64,000 nucleotides of DNA from Nitrospirae bacterium GWF2_44_13. Lineage in GTDB: Bacteria; Nitrospirota; Thermodesulfovibrionia; Thermodesulfovibrionales; UBA1546. The stretch covers positions 18,600-82,599 of the forward strand of contig MHEE01000002.1 of the NCBI GenBank assembly GCA_001805105.1. Direction: 5' to 3'. Position 1 is the stretch's first letter, and each line of letters starts with the position of its first letter. Made by a program: the position numbers and the translations under genes. Below the pieces are notes generated by a model, which saw only the letters and a list, made by a program, of their open reading frames with translations, had not been told where the DNA came from and did not search any database. Shown here one piece after another: positions 1 through 8,750 of this stretch.

Positions 1-1451
1 TAACCTGCCTTTTCCATGCTCCTGCCGCTCTGTTTCCATATCTCTCCGTGAAGTAAAAACCAGCCTGCGGCACCCATTGCAAGAGAGGCAAAAGATATCT
101 TTAAAAAAGATTTAATTATCCTTCCTGCTCCCAACCTTTCCAGTTTTTTTCTCAGAAAATAAAAAAGAAGAAGAAAGTTCACGGTTGACGCAAGGGCATT
201 TGCAAGAGCAAGGCCGCTGTGTTTTAACGGCCTCATTAGTATCAGGCTAAGGATAATATTTGTCATTACTGTAACCACAAGAATTTTAATCGGCGTTTTC
301 GTGTCCTGCATGGAATAAAAACTTGCAGTCACAATCCTGACTCCGACTATGGCCCATATGCCAAGGGAATAAAACAGAAGCGCATCAGCAGTTCCTGCTG
401 TCGCGGCATAATCAAACTTTCCTCTCTGAAAAAGAATATTGACAATCGGCTCTCTTAACGCAATCAGCCCTGCCATTGCCGGAATCGTTATGAAAAAAAG
501 AAGCCTTAGCGCAAACGAGAAATCATCCCTGAGTTTTTCATAATCCCCTTTCAGCGCATGTTCCGACAAGGTTGGCAATACAGCCATCCCCATAGCAACC
601 CCGAATATCCCGACAGGGAACTGGACAAGGCGCATCGAATAATACAGATATGTGATGCTTCCCGCAGCAAGGTATGACGCAAGGATTGTGCTTATAAAAA
701 TATTTATCTGTGCAACAGCCATCCCCATGGTTGCGGGAAGCATAAGAACAGACATCTTCTTAAGCCCCTGATGCCCTAAATCATACTCCGGCCTAATGCT
801 GTATCCGTTTTTTAAAAAAGACGGTATCTGAAATGCAAACTGAACAAAACCTCCCAATGCAACGCCTATTGCAACTGCGATAATAGGCTGTTCCATTTTT
901 GAAGCAAGCGCTATAACTGTGACAATTATTGAAACATTAAGCATTGCCGGCGCCAAAGCCGGAATAAAAAATACGCGCCTTGAATTTAATGCGCCCATAA
1001 TAAGCGCTGCAAGACTGATGAATAAAAGAAAGGGAAACATTATTCGCGTAAGAAGAACAGTCAAGGAAAATTTCTCCGGCATATTTAAAAAACCCGGAGC
1101 TATCGCTGTAACAATTGAGGGAGCAAATATAATTCCGATTAGACAGATTAAACCGACAAATATAATTATAAAAGTAAATGTAACCCTTACAAGTCTTTTC
1201 GCTTCATCTTTACCGTTCTTAGCCTGATACTCTGTCAGTACAGGTATGAACGCAGATGACATTGAGCCCTCTGCAAAAAGTTCCCTCAAAAGATTCGGAA
1301 TCCTGAATGCAACAAAGAAGGTGTCTGAAAGTCCCGTGGCCCCGAAATAAATTGCAAGAATCATGTCTTTAACATAACCGAGGACACGGCTGATAAATGT
1401 GGCCGCGGACATAATGCCGGCAGCTTTGGTTATATTTCTTTTTTCGTCCAT
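1..1451 (-). CDS. murJ: Lipid II flippase MurJ (MviN family), C-terminus cut by window edge
   Basis: Read on the minus strand from the ATG at 1451, the frame stays open to the window edge, about 483 residues of a family usually 500-530 long. The start MDEKRNITKAAGIMSAATF and the following ISRVLGYVKDMILA and LFAEGSMSSAFIPV segments are typical of MurJ/MviN. Many hydrophobic helices follow, as expected of this 14-TM MOP-superfamily transporter that flips undecaprenyl-linked lipid II across the inner membrane for peptidoglycan synthesis. The last codon in the window begins TA, so either a stop or Tyr comes next. It lies 11 bp downstream of the K+ channel gene on the same strand. A stretch resembling a Shine-Dalgarno (AGGGGAT) lies about 14 nt before the start. 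Confidence 0.93.
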   Translation of the reverse strand, partial: MDEKRNITKAAGIMSAATFISRVLGYVKDMILAIYFGATGLSDTFFVAFRIPNLLRELFAEGSMSSAFIPVLTEYQAKNGKDEAKRLVRVTFTFIIIFVGLICLIGIIFAPSIVTAIAPGFLNMPEKFSLTVLLTRIMFPFLLFISLAALIMGALNSRRVFFIPALAPAMLNVSIIVTVIALASKMEQPIIAVAIGVALGGFVQFAFQIPSFLKNGYSIRPEYDLGHQGLKKMSVLMLPATMGMAVAQINIFISTILASYLAAGSITYLYYSMRLVQFPVGIFGVAMGMAVLPTLSEHALKGDYEKLRDDFSFALRLLFFITIPAMAGLIALREPIVNILFQRGKFDYAATAGTADALLFYSLGIWAIVGVRIVTASFYSMQDTKTPIKILVVTVMTNIILSLILMRPLKHSGLALANALASTVNFLLLFYFLRKKLERLGAGRIIKSFLKISFASLAMGAAGWFLLHGEIWKQSGRSMEKAG

Positions 1452-1462
1452 GCCGCTGTTTG

Positions 1463-2449
1463 TTATCCCCTGACCGCTTTAACCTCTCTGATGCTTTCGG
1501 ATTCACCGATTAGTATTACAGCATCTCCTGTTTCAATCCTCTCATCGCAAGACGGATTAAAAATGTATCTGTCGCCTTTTCTTACGGCAACCACAGAGAA
1601 TCCTTTTCTTTCCATAAGGCCCGAAGTTTTCAGCGTCTTGCCTGTAAATACAGAATCAGCATCCACAAAAATATCTTCAACCCTGTACACCTCTTCCTGA
1701 TCTTTCAGCATCTTATCCAGAAATGTAACGGCCTCCGGCCTGACCATAGCAGACGTCATCCTGAGCCCGCCTATAAATTTTGGCAGGACTACGCCGTCAG
1801 CGCCTGCCCTCCTCATCTTTTCTTCAGACTCATCTTCTTCAGCCCTTGCAATAATTTTCAACGATGGGTTAATGCCTCTTGCCGTAAGGATTAGAAGAAG
1901 ATTTTCCGCATCAGTCGGGAGAGAACAAAATACGCCTTTTGCATTCGTGATATTTGCGGACTTTAAAATAGAACTGATCGTTGCATCGCCCTTAATGAAT
2001 AATCTCTTTTCCTCTGAAAGCCTTCTGCATTCCTCTTCATTTTTATCTATGGCAACACACGGCCTTCTTGTTTTATGGAGCTCGTCAATAATATGCCTTC
2101 CTATTCTTCCCATACCGCAAACAATATAATGCCCTTTTAATCCTGCTATTATCTTTTCCATTTTTCTCCTCCTGAGTATTTCGCTCAACTCTCCCTCAAC
2201 CAAAAAAGCGGTAAATGTCGATATGCCAAATAAGAGAACACCCATTCCAAATATAATCAGGAATATAGTAAACACCCTGCCATTCGGGGATAATGGATTC
2301 ACCTCCATATAGCCTACAGAAGCGATGGTGATGACCGTCATATACAATGAATCAAGCATGCCCCATCTCTCTATCAGGGCATACCCTGCTGTCCCCGATA
2401 TAATTACAATGGCAAGAAGTATGAGAGCAAAGACAAGCCTTTTTATCAT
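1463..2449 (-). CDS. Ion channel/TrkA-N type potassium channel protein
   Basis: A 328-residue protein with the layout of MthK-like bacterial K+ channels. It has an N-terminal TM helix (about residues 5-25), a pore loop with the filter-like SVGYMEV (about 45-52), a second TM helix (about 60-87), a TrkA-N (RCK) Rossmann domain starting at HYIVCGMGRIGRHI (about 107-120), and a TrkA-C domain (about 245-328). The family conducts K+ across the inner membrane under control of a nucleotide or ion bound to RCK. The filter departs from TVGYGD/E: Thr is Ser and the second Gly is Met, so K+ selectivity is not certain. A TATAAT sits 7 nt before the ATG and there is no Shine-Dalgarno. It is likely co-transcribed with murJ. 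Confidence 0.85.
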   Translation of the reverse strand: MIKRLVFALILLAIVIISGTAGYALIERWGMLDSLYMTVITIASVGYMEVNPLSPNGRVFTIFLIIFGMGVLLFGISTFTAFLVEGELSEILRRRKMEKIIAGLKGHYIVCGMGRIGRHIIDELHKTRRPCVAIDKNEEECRRLSEEKRLFIKGDATISSILKSANITNAKGVFCSLPTDAENLLLILTARGINPSLKIIARAEEDESEEKMRRAGADGVVLPKFIGGLRMTSAMVRPEAVTFLDKMLKDQEEVYRVEDIFVDADSVFTGKTLKTSGLMERKGFSVVAVRKGDRYIFNPSCDERIETGDAVILIGESESIREVKAVRG

Positions 2450-2488
2450 TTCATGAATTATAGCAAAAAACTATTCTAAAAAATCCAT

Positions 2489-2518
2489 TTGCAAAACACC
2501 TGCCCCTTTCTTTAAAAT
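2489..2518 (+). promoter_or_regulatory. Sigma70-type promoter of trpC, leaderless geometry
   Basis: TTGCAA (2489-2494), an 18-nt spacer and TAAAAT (2513-2518). The trpC ATG begins 6 nt after the -10 box, so the predicted transcript starts at or next to the start codon. No Shine-Dalgarno is visible in the intervening bases. Confidence 0.5.
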
Positions 2519-2524
2519 CCTTTC

Positions 2525-3310
2525 ATGGGAATTTTAGATGAGATAGTTTCAAAGAAGAAAGGAAGGCTTGGCATCGCAAAGTCCGGCGTGCCCTTGAAAG
2601 GCATTAAATCAAGGATTGCCGATGCAGGGAAACCAGGGGATTTCAGAAGCGCAATAAAGCGGAATCCTTCTGAAAGAATAAAACTTATTGCCGAGATAAA
2701 AAAGGCATCTCCGTCAAAGGGGGTTATAAGAGAAAAATTTGATCCGGTTGAAATAGCAACAATTTATGAAAAAAAAGCGGATGCCATTTCAGTGCTCACA
2801 GAAGAGGATTATTTTCAGGGCAGGCTGGAATTCATTTTAGCAGTGAAAACGATAACCACCATACCACTACTCAGAAAAGATTTTATATTTGACGAATATC
2901 AGATTTATGAGTCAAGGGCCAACGAGGCTGATGCAATACTTTTAATCGCCGCAATACTCAGTAAAAATCAGGCTGAAGAATACCTGCACCTTGCCGGAGA
3001 ACTTGGGTTGTCTGTGCTTTTTGAAGTCCATGATTTGAAAGAACTTGAAATGGCGCTTTCAGTAAATGCAGAAATAATCGGCATTAACAATAGGGACTTA
3101 AAGACATTAAAGATTGACCTCAACAATACATTCAAAATCAAAAAAGAAATCCCATCCGATAAAATCGTTGTCAGCGAAAGCGGAATCAAAACCCGTGATG
3201 ATATCCTACAGCTTGAATCAGCCGGCATTGACGCCGTTCTCATTGGCACTTCATTCATGGAAGCAAAGGATATAGGGAAGAAGATAGAGGAACTTTTCAC
3301 CGCTTCTTAG
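2525..3310 (+). CDS. trpC: Indole-3-glycerol-phosphate synthase
   Basis: Converts CdRP to indole-3-glycerol phosphate in tryptophan synthesis. The 261 residues match the usual single-domain TIM barrel. Visible family motifs in order are EIKKASPSKG (about 58-67, catalytic Lys), VLTEEDYFQG (about 89-98), LLRKDFIFDEYQI (about 113-125, catalytic Lys), INNRDLKTLKID (about 186-197), VVSESGIK (about 214-221) and VLIGTSFM (about 237-244). The gene stands alone, with no other trp genes in the window. Its 3' end overlaps the convergent YkgJ-like gene by 14 bp. Confidence 0.97.
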   Translation: MGILDEIVSKKKGRLGIAKSGVPLKGIKSRIADAGKPGDFRSAIKRNPSERIKLIAEIKKASPSKGVIREKFDPVEIATIYEKKADAISVLTEEDYFQGRLEFILAVKTITTIPLLRKDFIFDEYQIYESRANEADAILLIAAILSKNQAEEYLHLAGELGLSVLFEVHDLKELEMALSVNAEIIGINNRDLKTLKIDLNNTFKIKKEIPSDKIVVSESGIKTRDDILQLESAGIDAVLIGTSFMEAKDIGKKIEELFTAS

Positions 3311-3938
3311 AATCGAAATCGTCCATTATTTTTACCAGCTTCTTCCAGTCGTATGCCTGAAGGTTGACAACCTGCGCATGGATGAGATTGTTTTCTATGA
3401 AATGAATTTGTTCCTTCTCGTCAGTAATGCCGTAAAAAGGCAGTGTTGCCAGAAAAGCCTTTTTAGTGTAATCCTCTATCGGCGTCAGCACGTCATCTCT
3501 TCTTGTATGGTACGGGTCTTCGCCTTCAGCGCACGGCTTGTTGAAGACATTAAACTGCCGGCATGAAATAGGACGGATAACATGAATTGAGCAAGAGCCG
3601 TTTATGAGAAAAGAACAGGGGTCATTTTTTGTATGGCTTGAGAGTTGTTTTTTAAGTGTCTCACGAAGAGCCTGCTCTGCTTTCTCAGTAGCAAACCAGT
3701 AAATCCCCACAAGTTCTATTGGATAAACAGGGATGTCTTTATTCACCCTGCAGCAAATGTCACAGCTTTCTTTACATGCAAGCTCTCTATTTCTCCCGGC
3801 TTCTTCCTTGACTATTGCAACTGAGAGCCCTTCATCTATGATTGCATAAGAGTCCAGCAGAAGTGACAGCCACGGGAATCTTGGTTCGTCATCCGGGAAA
3901 CGCAGATGCTTTGAAAGATTTTTATTTGGCTTTTTCAT
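3297..3938 (-). CDS. YkgJ-type zinc/iron-chelating cysteine cluster protein
   Basis: A 213-residue, probably cytoplasmic protein. It carries the cysteine pattern of the YkgJ/CxxCxxCC family: CKESCDICC (about residues 55-63), then a second group CSFLINGSCSIHVIRPISC (about 108-126). Family members are thought to bind Zn or an Fe-S cluster, but their reactions are mostly unknown, so no function is assigned. It ends inside the convergent trpC gene (14-bp overlap). The start follows from the family-like position of the first cysteine block. No strong ribosome-binding site is seen. Confidence 0.75.
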   Translation of the reverse strand: MKKPNKNLSKHLRFPDDEPRFPWLSLLLDSYAIIDEGLSVAIVKEEAGRNRELACKESCDICCRVNKDIPVYPIELVGIYWFATEKAEQALRETLKKQLSSHTKNDPCSFLINGSCSIHVIRPISCRQFNVFNKPCAEGEDPYHTRRDDVLTPIEDYTKKAFLATLPFYGITDEKEQIHFIENNLIHAQVVNLQAYDWKKLVKIMDDFDSKKR

Positions 3939-3976
3939 GGTGGCCTGTTTAGCTGATTTGAAGTTATAGTGTTGTT

Positions 3977-4438
3977 TTATTTTTTAAGCATTCTGTTCTT
4001 TACGCTGTCAAGATACTTTATGAAAACCTCATGCTCTATCTTATCTGGAAAACACATCCTGCCTGCCTCAGGCTCTTTTATGACATTGCCGTTGTAATCC
4101 AGGAAAAGCAGCAGGCAGTCATTCTTGAAATCGTATTTTTCTCCGAGCGCCTTTTCCTCGGGCGAAAATTTTTTTGAAAGGTCTATAAATATCGGCACAA
4201 AATCAGAATTTATCTTTTTTACAATCTCGTCCTTGCTGTAAACGTTTTTCTGGAGGAATTCACATCTCGGGCATCCCCTTGCAACAGCAAAATCAACAAG
4301 CATGGGTTTTTTCTCAGCCCTTGCCTTCTCCATGCCCTCGTTAAGAGAGAACCACTTGACCTTCCCTGCGTATCTCTCCTCCGCCCACACGTTAACAGAC
4401 AGTATCAAAAAAATTGTTAGGAGTATTCTTGTTTTCAT
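3977..4438 (-). CDS. Exported thioredoxin-like protein with CPRC motif
   Basis: 153 residues with a clear signal peptide (hydrophobic residues 4-18 ending VWA). A thioredoxin-like fold of the thioredoxin_7/DUF255-adjacent type follows: PMLVDFAVARGCPRCEFLQ with the redox CPRC at about residues 55-58. It is probably a periplasmic thiol oxidoreductase. The segment where thioredoxins carry the cis-Pro (usually TP before the fourth strand) reads KNDCLLLFLD here, so the cis-Pro seems lost and a Cys sits nearby. Two more cysteines (GRMCFP) are present. The gene lies between lysS and the YkgJ gene on the same strand. Confidence 0.7.
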   Translation of the reverse strand: MKTRILLTIFLILSVNVWAEERYAGKVKWFSLNEGMEKARAEKKPMLVDFAVARGCPRCEFLQKNVYSKDEIVKKINSDFVPIFIDLSKKFSPEEKALGEKYDFKNDCLLLFLDYNGNVIKEPEAGRMCFPDKIEHEVFIKYLDSVKNRMLKK

Positions 4439-4475
4439 CGTTATTATGATTATAACATTAGTCCTTGCAGATTCT

Positions 4476-5954
4476 TCACGCTTCCGGTTTTAACTGAGGG
4501 AAAAGGATTACATCCCTTATTGACTGTGAATTTGTAAGCAGCATTACAAGCCTGTCAATTCCTATGCCCTCTCCTGCCGCAGGAGGCATCCCGTGTTCCA
4601 GGGCGCGGATAAAATCCTCGTCCATCCACATCGTCTCTTCGTCTCCCTTTTCCTTTGCCTCCACCTGCCTCTGGAATCTCTCCCTCTGGTCCATAGGGTC
4701 GTTGAGTTCTGAGAATGCATTGGCAATCTCCCTCGCCGCAACAAAGAGCTCAAACCTCTCTACAAGTTCAGGGCTGTCTTTTTTCCTCTTAGCAAGCGGT
4801 GAGAGTTCAACAGGATAATCAATTATGAATGTCGGCTGCGTAAGATACGGCTCAACCTTTTCTTTGAAAATCTCATCAAGAACCTTTCCAAGCGAAGCGC
4901 CTTTGTCTATCTCAATTTTATTTGCCTTTGCCCATGCCAATGCCCTGTCAATATTATTCAGAATGTCTGCAGGCACGCCTTTTTGAGTCAGCGAATAAAG
5001 AAAAGGTATCCTGGGCCATGGAGGGGTAAAATCTATCTCTCCCTCTCCAAATGGGACTTTCAAAATCCCGAGAGTCTTTTCTGTCACATAAGAGATAAGC
5101 TCTTCTGTAAGGGACATGAGATAATTGTAGTCTTTGTATGCGATATAGAACTCCAACATTGAAAACTCTGGGTTATGTTTAGTTGAGATGCCTTCATTCC
5201 TGAAATTTTTGTTGAGTTCATAAACTTTTTCATATCCTCCGACAAGGAGCCTCTTGAGATAAAGCTCAGGGGCAATCCTGAGATACAGTTCAATATCAAG
5301 CGCATTGTGATGAGTCTTGAAAGGCCTTGCAGCAGCGCCTCCCGGTATCTGGTGCATCATGGGCGTCTCTACTTCAATAAAACCCTTTGTCTCAAGGAAA
5401 TCCCTCACAGCCTTTATAATCGTGCTTCTTTTCTTGAATGTTTCTTTAACTTCCGGATTGACAATAAGGTCAACATACCTCTGCCTGTACCGCGTCTCTA
5501 TATCTTTAAGGCCGTGCCACTTCTCAGGCAAGGGCCGCAGTGATTTTGTGAGAAATGTGAAGTCATCAACCTCTATTGTAAGTTCATTTGTCTTTGTCCT
5601 GAAAAGCTTTCCGCTTATGCCAATGATGTCGCCGATATCCAGTTTTTTAACCACGCTGTATTTTTCATTGAGAATATCTTTTCTGAAATAAATTTGAATT
5701 TTCGCGGTTGAATCCTGCACATGCGCAAATGCAGCCTTTCCGAAATCACGCATCATGATTATTCTTCCGGCTATTACGCACTGAACAGGGGACGCCTCAA
5801 ATTCCTCTTTGGCTGTAGAGCTGTGCTTATTAATTAAATCCGATGCGTAGTTCTTTATGTCAAAACTGCCGCCAAAAGGCTCTACGTCTAACGCCTTCAG
5901 CTCATCAAGTTTTTTAATCCGCTGCTCTATGAGATCATTTGTTTCTTCCATCAT
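4476..5954 (-). CDS. lysS: Lysyl-tRNA synthetase, class II
   Basis: 492 residues, normal for LysS, which charges tRNA-Lys in the cytoplasm. An N-terminal OB-fold anticodon-binding domain (about 55-150) is followed by the class II catalytic core. Motif 2 is FRNEGISTKHNPEFSMLEFY (about 247-266) and motif 3 is GEGIGIDRLVMLL (about 466-478). The start has a good ribosome-binding site (AGGGGA just upstream of the ATG). Nothing in the core looks broken. Confidence 0.98.
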   Translation of the reverse strand: MMEETNDLIEQRIKKLDELKALDVEPFGGSFDIKNYASDLINKHSSTAKEEFEASPVQCVIAGRIIMMRDFGKAAFAHVQDSTAKIQIYFRKDILNEKYSVVKKLDIGDIIGISGKLFRTKTNELTIEVDDFTFLTKSLRPLPEKWHGLKDIETRYRQRYVDLIVNPEVKETFKKRSTIIKAVRDFLETKGFIEVETPMMHQIPGGAAARPFKTHHNALDIELYLRIAPELYLKRLLVGGYEKVYELNKNFRNEGISTKHNPEFSMLEFYIAYKDYNYLMSLTEELISYVTEKTLGILKVPFGEGEIDFTPPWPRIPFLYSLTQKGVPADILNNIDRALAWAKANKIEIDKGASLGKVLDEIFKEKVEPYLTQPTFIIDYPVELSPLAKRKKDSPELVERFELFVAAREIANAFSELNDPMDQRERFQRQVEAKEKGDEETMWMDEDFIRALEHGMPPAAGEGIGIDRLVMLLTNSQSIRDVILFPQLKPEA

Positions 5955-6011
5955 TTCCCCTATAAAATTTTATGTTTAAGTTAAAAGTATAATGATTGCC
6001 TCTCAGGCAAG

Positions 6012-8750
6012 TCAAGGAGACAAAACCCTTATCCGCTTTCTTGCTTCATCGGCAAACAGCAGGAAAACCGCAAAAGGAATCAGGACAAGCCATGCGCTGA
6101 AAGATATGGGATATGTGCCAAATATCTTATTGCCCCAGGGATGATAGACAATGAATAACTGAAGGAGAAGCTCTACGGCAATGCCTAAAAATATCAGCCT
6201 GTTTGTAAAGAATCCTATGCTGAATACGGATTCCCTCGAAGAGCGGCATGCAAAGACATTCCCTGTCTGGGTGATTATTATCGCTGTAAGACATGCTGTT
6301 GTCGCCTGCATGTAAAGGATGTTATTCGGCGAAAGCATCTCGCCCCATCTCCATCCTCCATTAAGCATCACATAGAAAAATCCGAACATGCATGCAGCAA
6401 CCTCAATCGGGCCGAGGAAGAGATACGCCCTGCTGATTAAAGAAAAATTCAGCAGTCTTTCCTGTAATTTTCTCGGCGGCTGTTTCATTATTCCCGGCAT
6501 TGGCTTTTCTGCGCCGAGCGCAAGCGCCGGAAGCATGTCTGTACCGAGGTCCACAGCAAGTATCTGTATTATCGTAAGCGGAAGCGGAATTTTCAGGAGG
6601 ATATATGCGAGATACGGCACAGCCTCCGGGATATTGGATGCAAAGATGTATGTTATGAACTTCTTGATATTCTCATATACTGTCCTTCCTTCTTCAACTG
6701 CATTGACAATAGTCGCAAAATTGTCATCAAGCAGAACCATATCAGACGCCTCTTTTGCAACGTCAGTGCCGGAGATTCCCATCGCTATTCCAATATCAGC
6801 CTTTTTAAGCGCCGGCGCATCATTGACGCCGTCGCCTGTCACAGCTACAACCTCGCCTTCTTCCTTTAATATTGATACAACCCTCATCTTGTGCTTGGGC
6901 GTCATCCGTGCAAATATAACCTCTTTTTCTAAAAGCTTCTCCCTCAATTCCTTATCACTCATCCGGATAAACTCAGGCCCTTCAATAACAACAGGATTCC
7001 CCTTAACAAGTTCTATCTCTTTTGCGATTGCAACCGCAGTCCTGCTTGCGTCTCCTGTAATCATTATTACCTTTATCCCTGCTTCGTGACATTTCCTGAT
7101 TGCCTCAGGCACCTCCGGCCTTGGAGGGTCTTCAAGCCCTGCTAATCCGGCAAAGACCATCTGACTTTCGAGTTCGGAGTTCTCTAACTTTTCACTTTTA
7201 ACTTTTTCCGCCTCAGGCGAACCCGCCGAAGGAGGGAACTTATAATTGTCATCAATCTCTTTGTATGCAAAGGCAAGCACCCTCAGCCCCTTATCCATCA
7301 TGGCATGATATTCATCGTTGATTTTTCTCCTTACCGTTTCATCCATCGGGGTTTTATCGCCGTTTATCAGGCTGTCGGTGCATAATGGAAGAAGGCCTTC
7401 CATCGCGCCCTTTGTGAAAGAAACAAAGGATGCACGATTTTTTTCATCCTGAATCGTGTATCCTGTCTCCTCGGCGACTCGCCCGAGGCGAGTATCCTGC
7501 ATCTTGTATACAGTGGTCATCATCTTTCTCTCGGAGTCAAAAGGTATCTCCGCTATGCGTTCGCCTTTAAAATCTCCTATTGTTTCTCTTGCAGCCTTAA
7601 GCAGTGCAACTTCTGTCGGATCGCCCCTGTATTGCCCTTCAATAAAACGTGCGTTATTGCAGAGATACGCTATTTTCAGCAAACTCTCCCGCGCCTTTTC
7701 TCCCCCGTCTATAGTCCATACCTTTGTTGCAGCCATCTTATTCTGAGTGAGAGTGCCTGTCTTATCCGTGCATATCACGGTTACAGAGCCGAGCGTCTCA
7801 ACCGAAGTCAGGGTTTTGATTAATGCCTTTCTCTTCGCCATCCTCTGGCTTCCCATTGCAAGGGCAAGCGTTACAGTAGGAAGCATTCCTTCAGGGATAA
7901 GGGCCACTGTTATCCCGATGGCAAATATGAAGTTGTTCCAGAAACTCCTGCCGATTAAAAACCCAAGCAAAAAAAAGAACACTCCAACCACAGCAGCTAT
8001 TACAGCAATGACTCTTGTAGCCTTAACAATTTCTTTTTGAAGAGGGCTGAGCCCTGCCTCTACAGCGCCTGTCAGGTGCGCTATGCGCCCGAACTCTGTC
8101 TGCATTCCCGTTGCAAATGAGACCGCCCTTCCTGAACCGCTCACAACTGCCGTGCCCGCAAAGACAAGGTTATGGCTCTCGATAAACTCTCCCTCATATG
8201 CCTCATGCCTTCTCAGCACAGGTTCTGACTCACCCGTGAGAGGAGCGTTGTTCACCCTCAACCCTGAAGTTTCTATGAGCCTTGCATCTGCAGGGACTTT
8301 ATCGCCCTCTGAAAGCAGGATGACATCGCCGTGGACAACATCACGCGCGTAGATTTCTTTTTCTTTCCCATCTCTTAAAACCTTCACGTAAAATGGCAGT
8401 AGTTTTTTTAATTCTTCAAGCGCCTTTTCAGCGCGGTATTCCTGAATAAAGGTGAACCCTGCATTAATGAATATGACGGCTATTATTGCTATGCCGAGGG
8501 TGAGCATGCCCTCGCCAGGATGGAGGTATTCAGACAAAAATGACATGAAGGCCGCTATCCAGAGGAGCAGCGCTAAAAAATGAGTGAACTGTTTAAAGAA
8601 TCTGATATAGAGAGGTTTTTTCTTTGCCTCTTTTATCTCGTTAAAGCCGAATTCGGAAAGCCGCCTTTTAGCCTCCTCTTCTGAAAGCCCGTTCTCTGAC
8701 GTAACAAGTGTGCGTAAGGCTTCTTCTTTTGTGAGATTATGTATCTTCAC
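6012..8750 (-). CDS. P-type cation-transporting ATPase (P2 type)
   Basis: 912 residues with the full P2-type layout: N-terminal cation ATPase domain (LTKEEALRTL), actuator motif LTGESEP (about 174-180), IPEGMLPTVTLALAMG in M4 (about 286-301), phosphorylation site CTDKTGTLTQNKM (about 328-340), the KGA nucleotide-binding motif, TGDGVNDAPALK (about 640-651) and C-terminal TM helices. The M4 and DLGTDMLPAL segments resemble Na+/K+-ATPase-like and Ca2+ pumps, so the ion (Ca2+ or Na+/K+) cannot be fixed. It is an inner-membrane pump. Two stretches of repeat-like sequence interrupt the N domain in frame (see repeat entries). Its start overlaps the stop of the upstream Usp gene by 4 bp (ATGA), implying translational coupling. 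Confidence 0.93.
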   Translation of the reverse strand: MKIHNLTKEEALRTLVTSENGLSEEEAKRRLSEFGFNEIKEAKKKPLYIRFFKQFTHFLALLLWIAAFMSFLSEYLHPGEGMLTLGIAIIAVIFINAGFTFIQEYRAEKALEELKKLLPFYVKVLRDGKEKEIYARDVVHGDVILLSEGDKVPADARLIETSGLRVNNAPLTGESEPVLRRHEAYEGEFIESHNLVFAGTAVVSGSGRAVSFATGMQTEFGRIAHLTGAVEAGLSPLQKEIVKATRVIAVIAAVVGVFFFLLGFLIGRSFWNNFIFAIGITVALIPEGMLPTVTLALAMGSQRMAKRKALIKTLTSVETLGSVTVICTDKTGTLTQNKMAATKVWTIDGGEKARESLLKIAYLCNNARFIEGQYRGDPTEVALLKAARETIGDFKGERIAEIPFDSERKMMTTVYKMQDTRLGRVAEETGYTIQDEKNRASFVSFTKGAMEGLLPLCTDSLINGDKTPMDETVRRKINDEYHAMMDKGLRVLAFAYKEIDDNYKFPPSAGSPEAEKVKSEKLENSELESQMVFAGLAGLEDPPRPEVPEAIRKCHEAGIKVIMITGDASRTAVAIAKEIELVKGNPVVIEGPEFIRMSDKELREKLLEKEVIFARMTPKHKMRVVSILKEEGEVVAVTGDGVNDAPALKKADIGIAMGISGTDVAKEASDMVLLDDNFATIVNAVEEGRTVYENIKKFITYIFASNIPEAVPYLAYILLKIPLPLTIIQILAVDLGTDMLPALALGAEKPMPGIMKQPPRKLQERLLNFSLISRAYLFLGPIEVAACMFGFFYVMLNGGWRWGEMLSPNNILYMQATTACLTAIIITQTGNVFACRSSRESVFSIGFFTNRLIFLGIAVELLLQLFIVYHPWGNKIFGTYPISFSAWLVLIPFAVFLLFADEARKRIRVLSP
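7165..7243. repeat. Repeat-like low-complexity insertion inside ATPase gene (site 1)
   Basis: Contains CTTTTCACTTTTAACTTTTT-type pyrimidine-rich sequence followed by a small GGCG/CGCC inverted repeat. It resembles AT-rich repeats found between genes here (for example 53786-53838). In frame it encodes a charged Ser/Glu/Lys-rich stretch just before the MVFAGLAGLEDPPR segment, where related pumps have few residues. It is read as a repeat tolerated in a surface loop. Confidence 0.45.
7445..7511. repeat. Palindromic repeat insertion inside ATPase gene (site 2)
   Basis: A perfect inverted repeat ACTCGCC-CGA-GGCGAGT (7477-7493) is flanked by direct repeats GTATCCTG (7458-7465 and 7492-7499). In frame it encodes a stretch between FDSERKMMTTVYK and SFTKGAME, where relatives normally have a short hairpin. 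It looks like a small mobile or minisatellite-type repeat kept in frame. Confidence 0.45.

Noticed and set aside
919-1227. A 102-residue plus-strand frame
   Set aside because: It is the antisense shadow of murJ, whose membrane-helix pattern and N-terminus are clear on the minus strand.
6388-7089. A 233-residue plus-strand reading frame
   Set aside because: It is antisense to the P-type ATPase, whose motifs are clear on the minus strand. It has no recognisable domain and is low-complexity Ser/Ile-rich.
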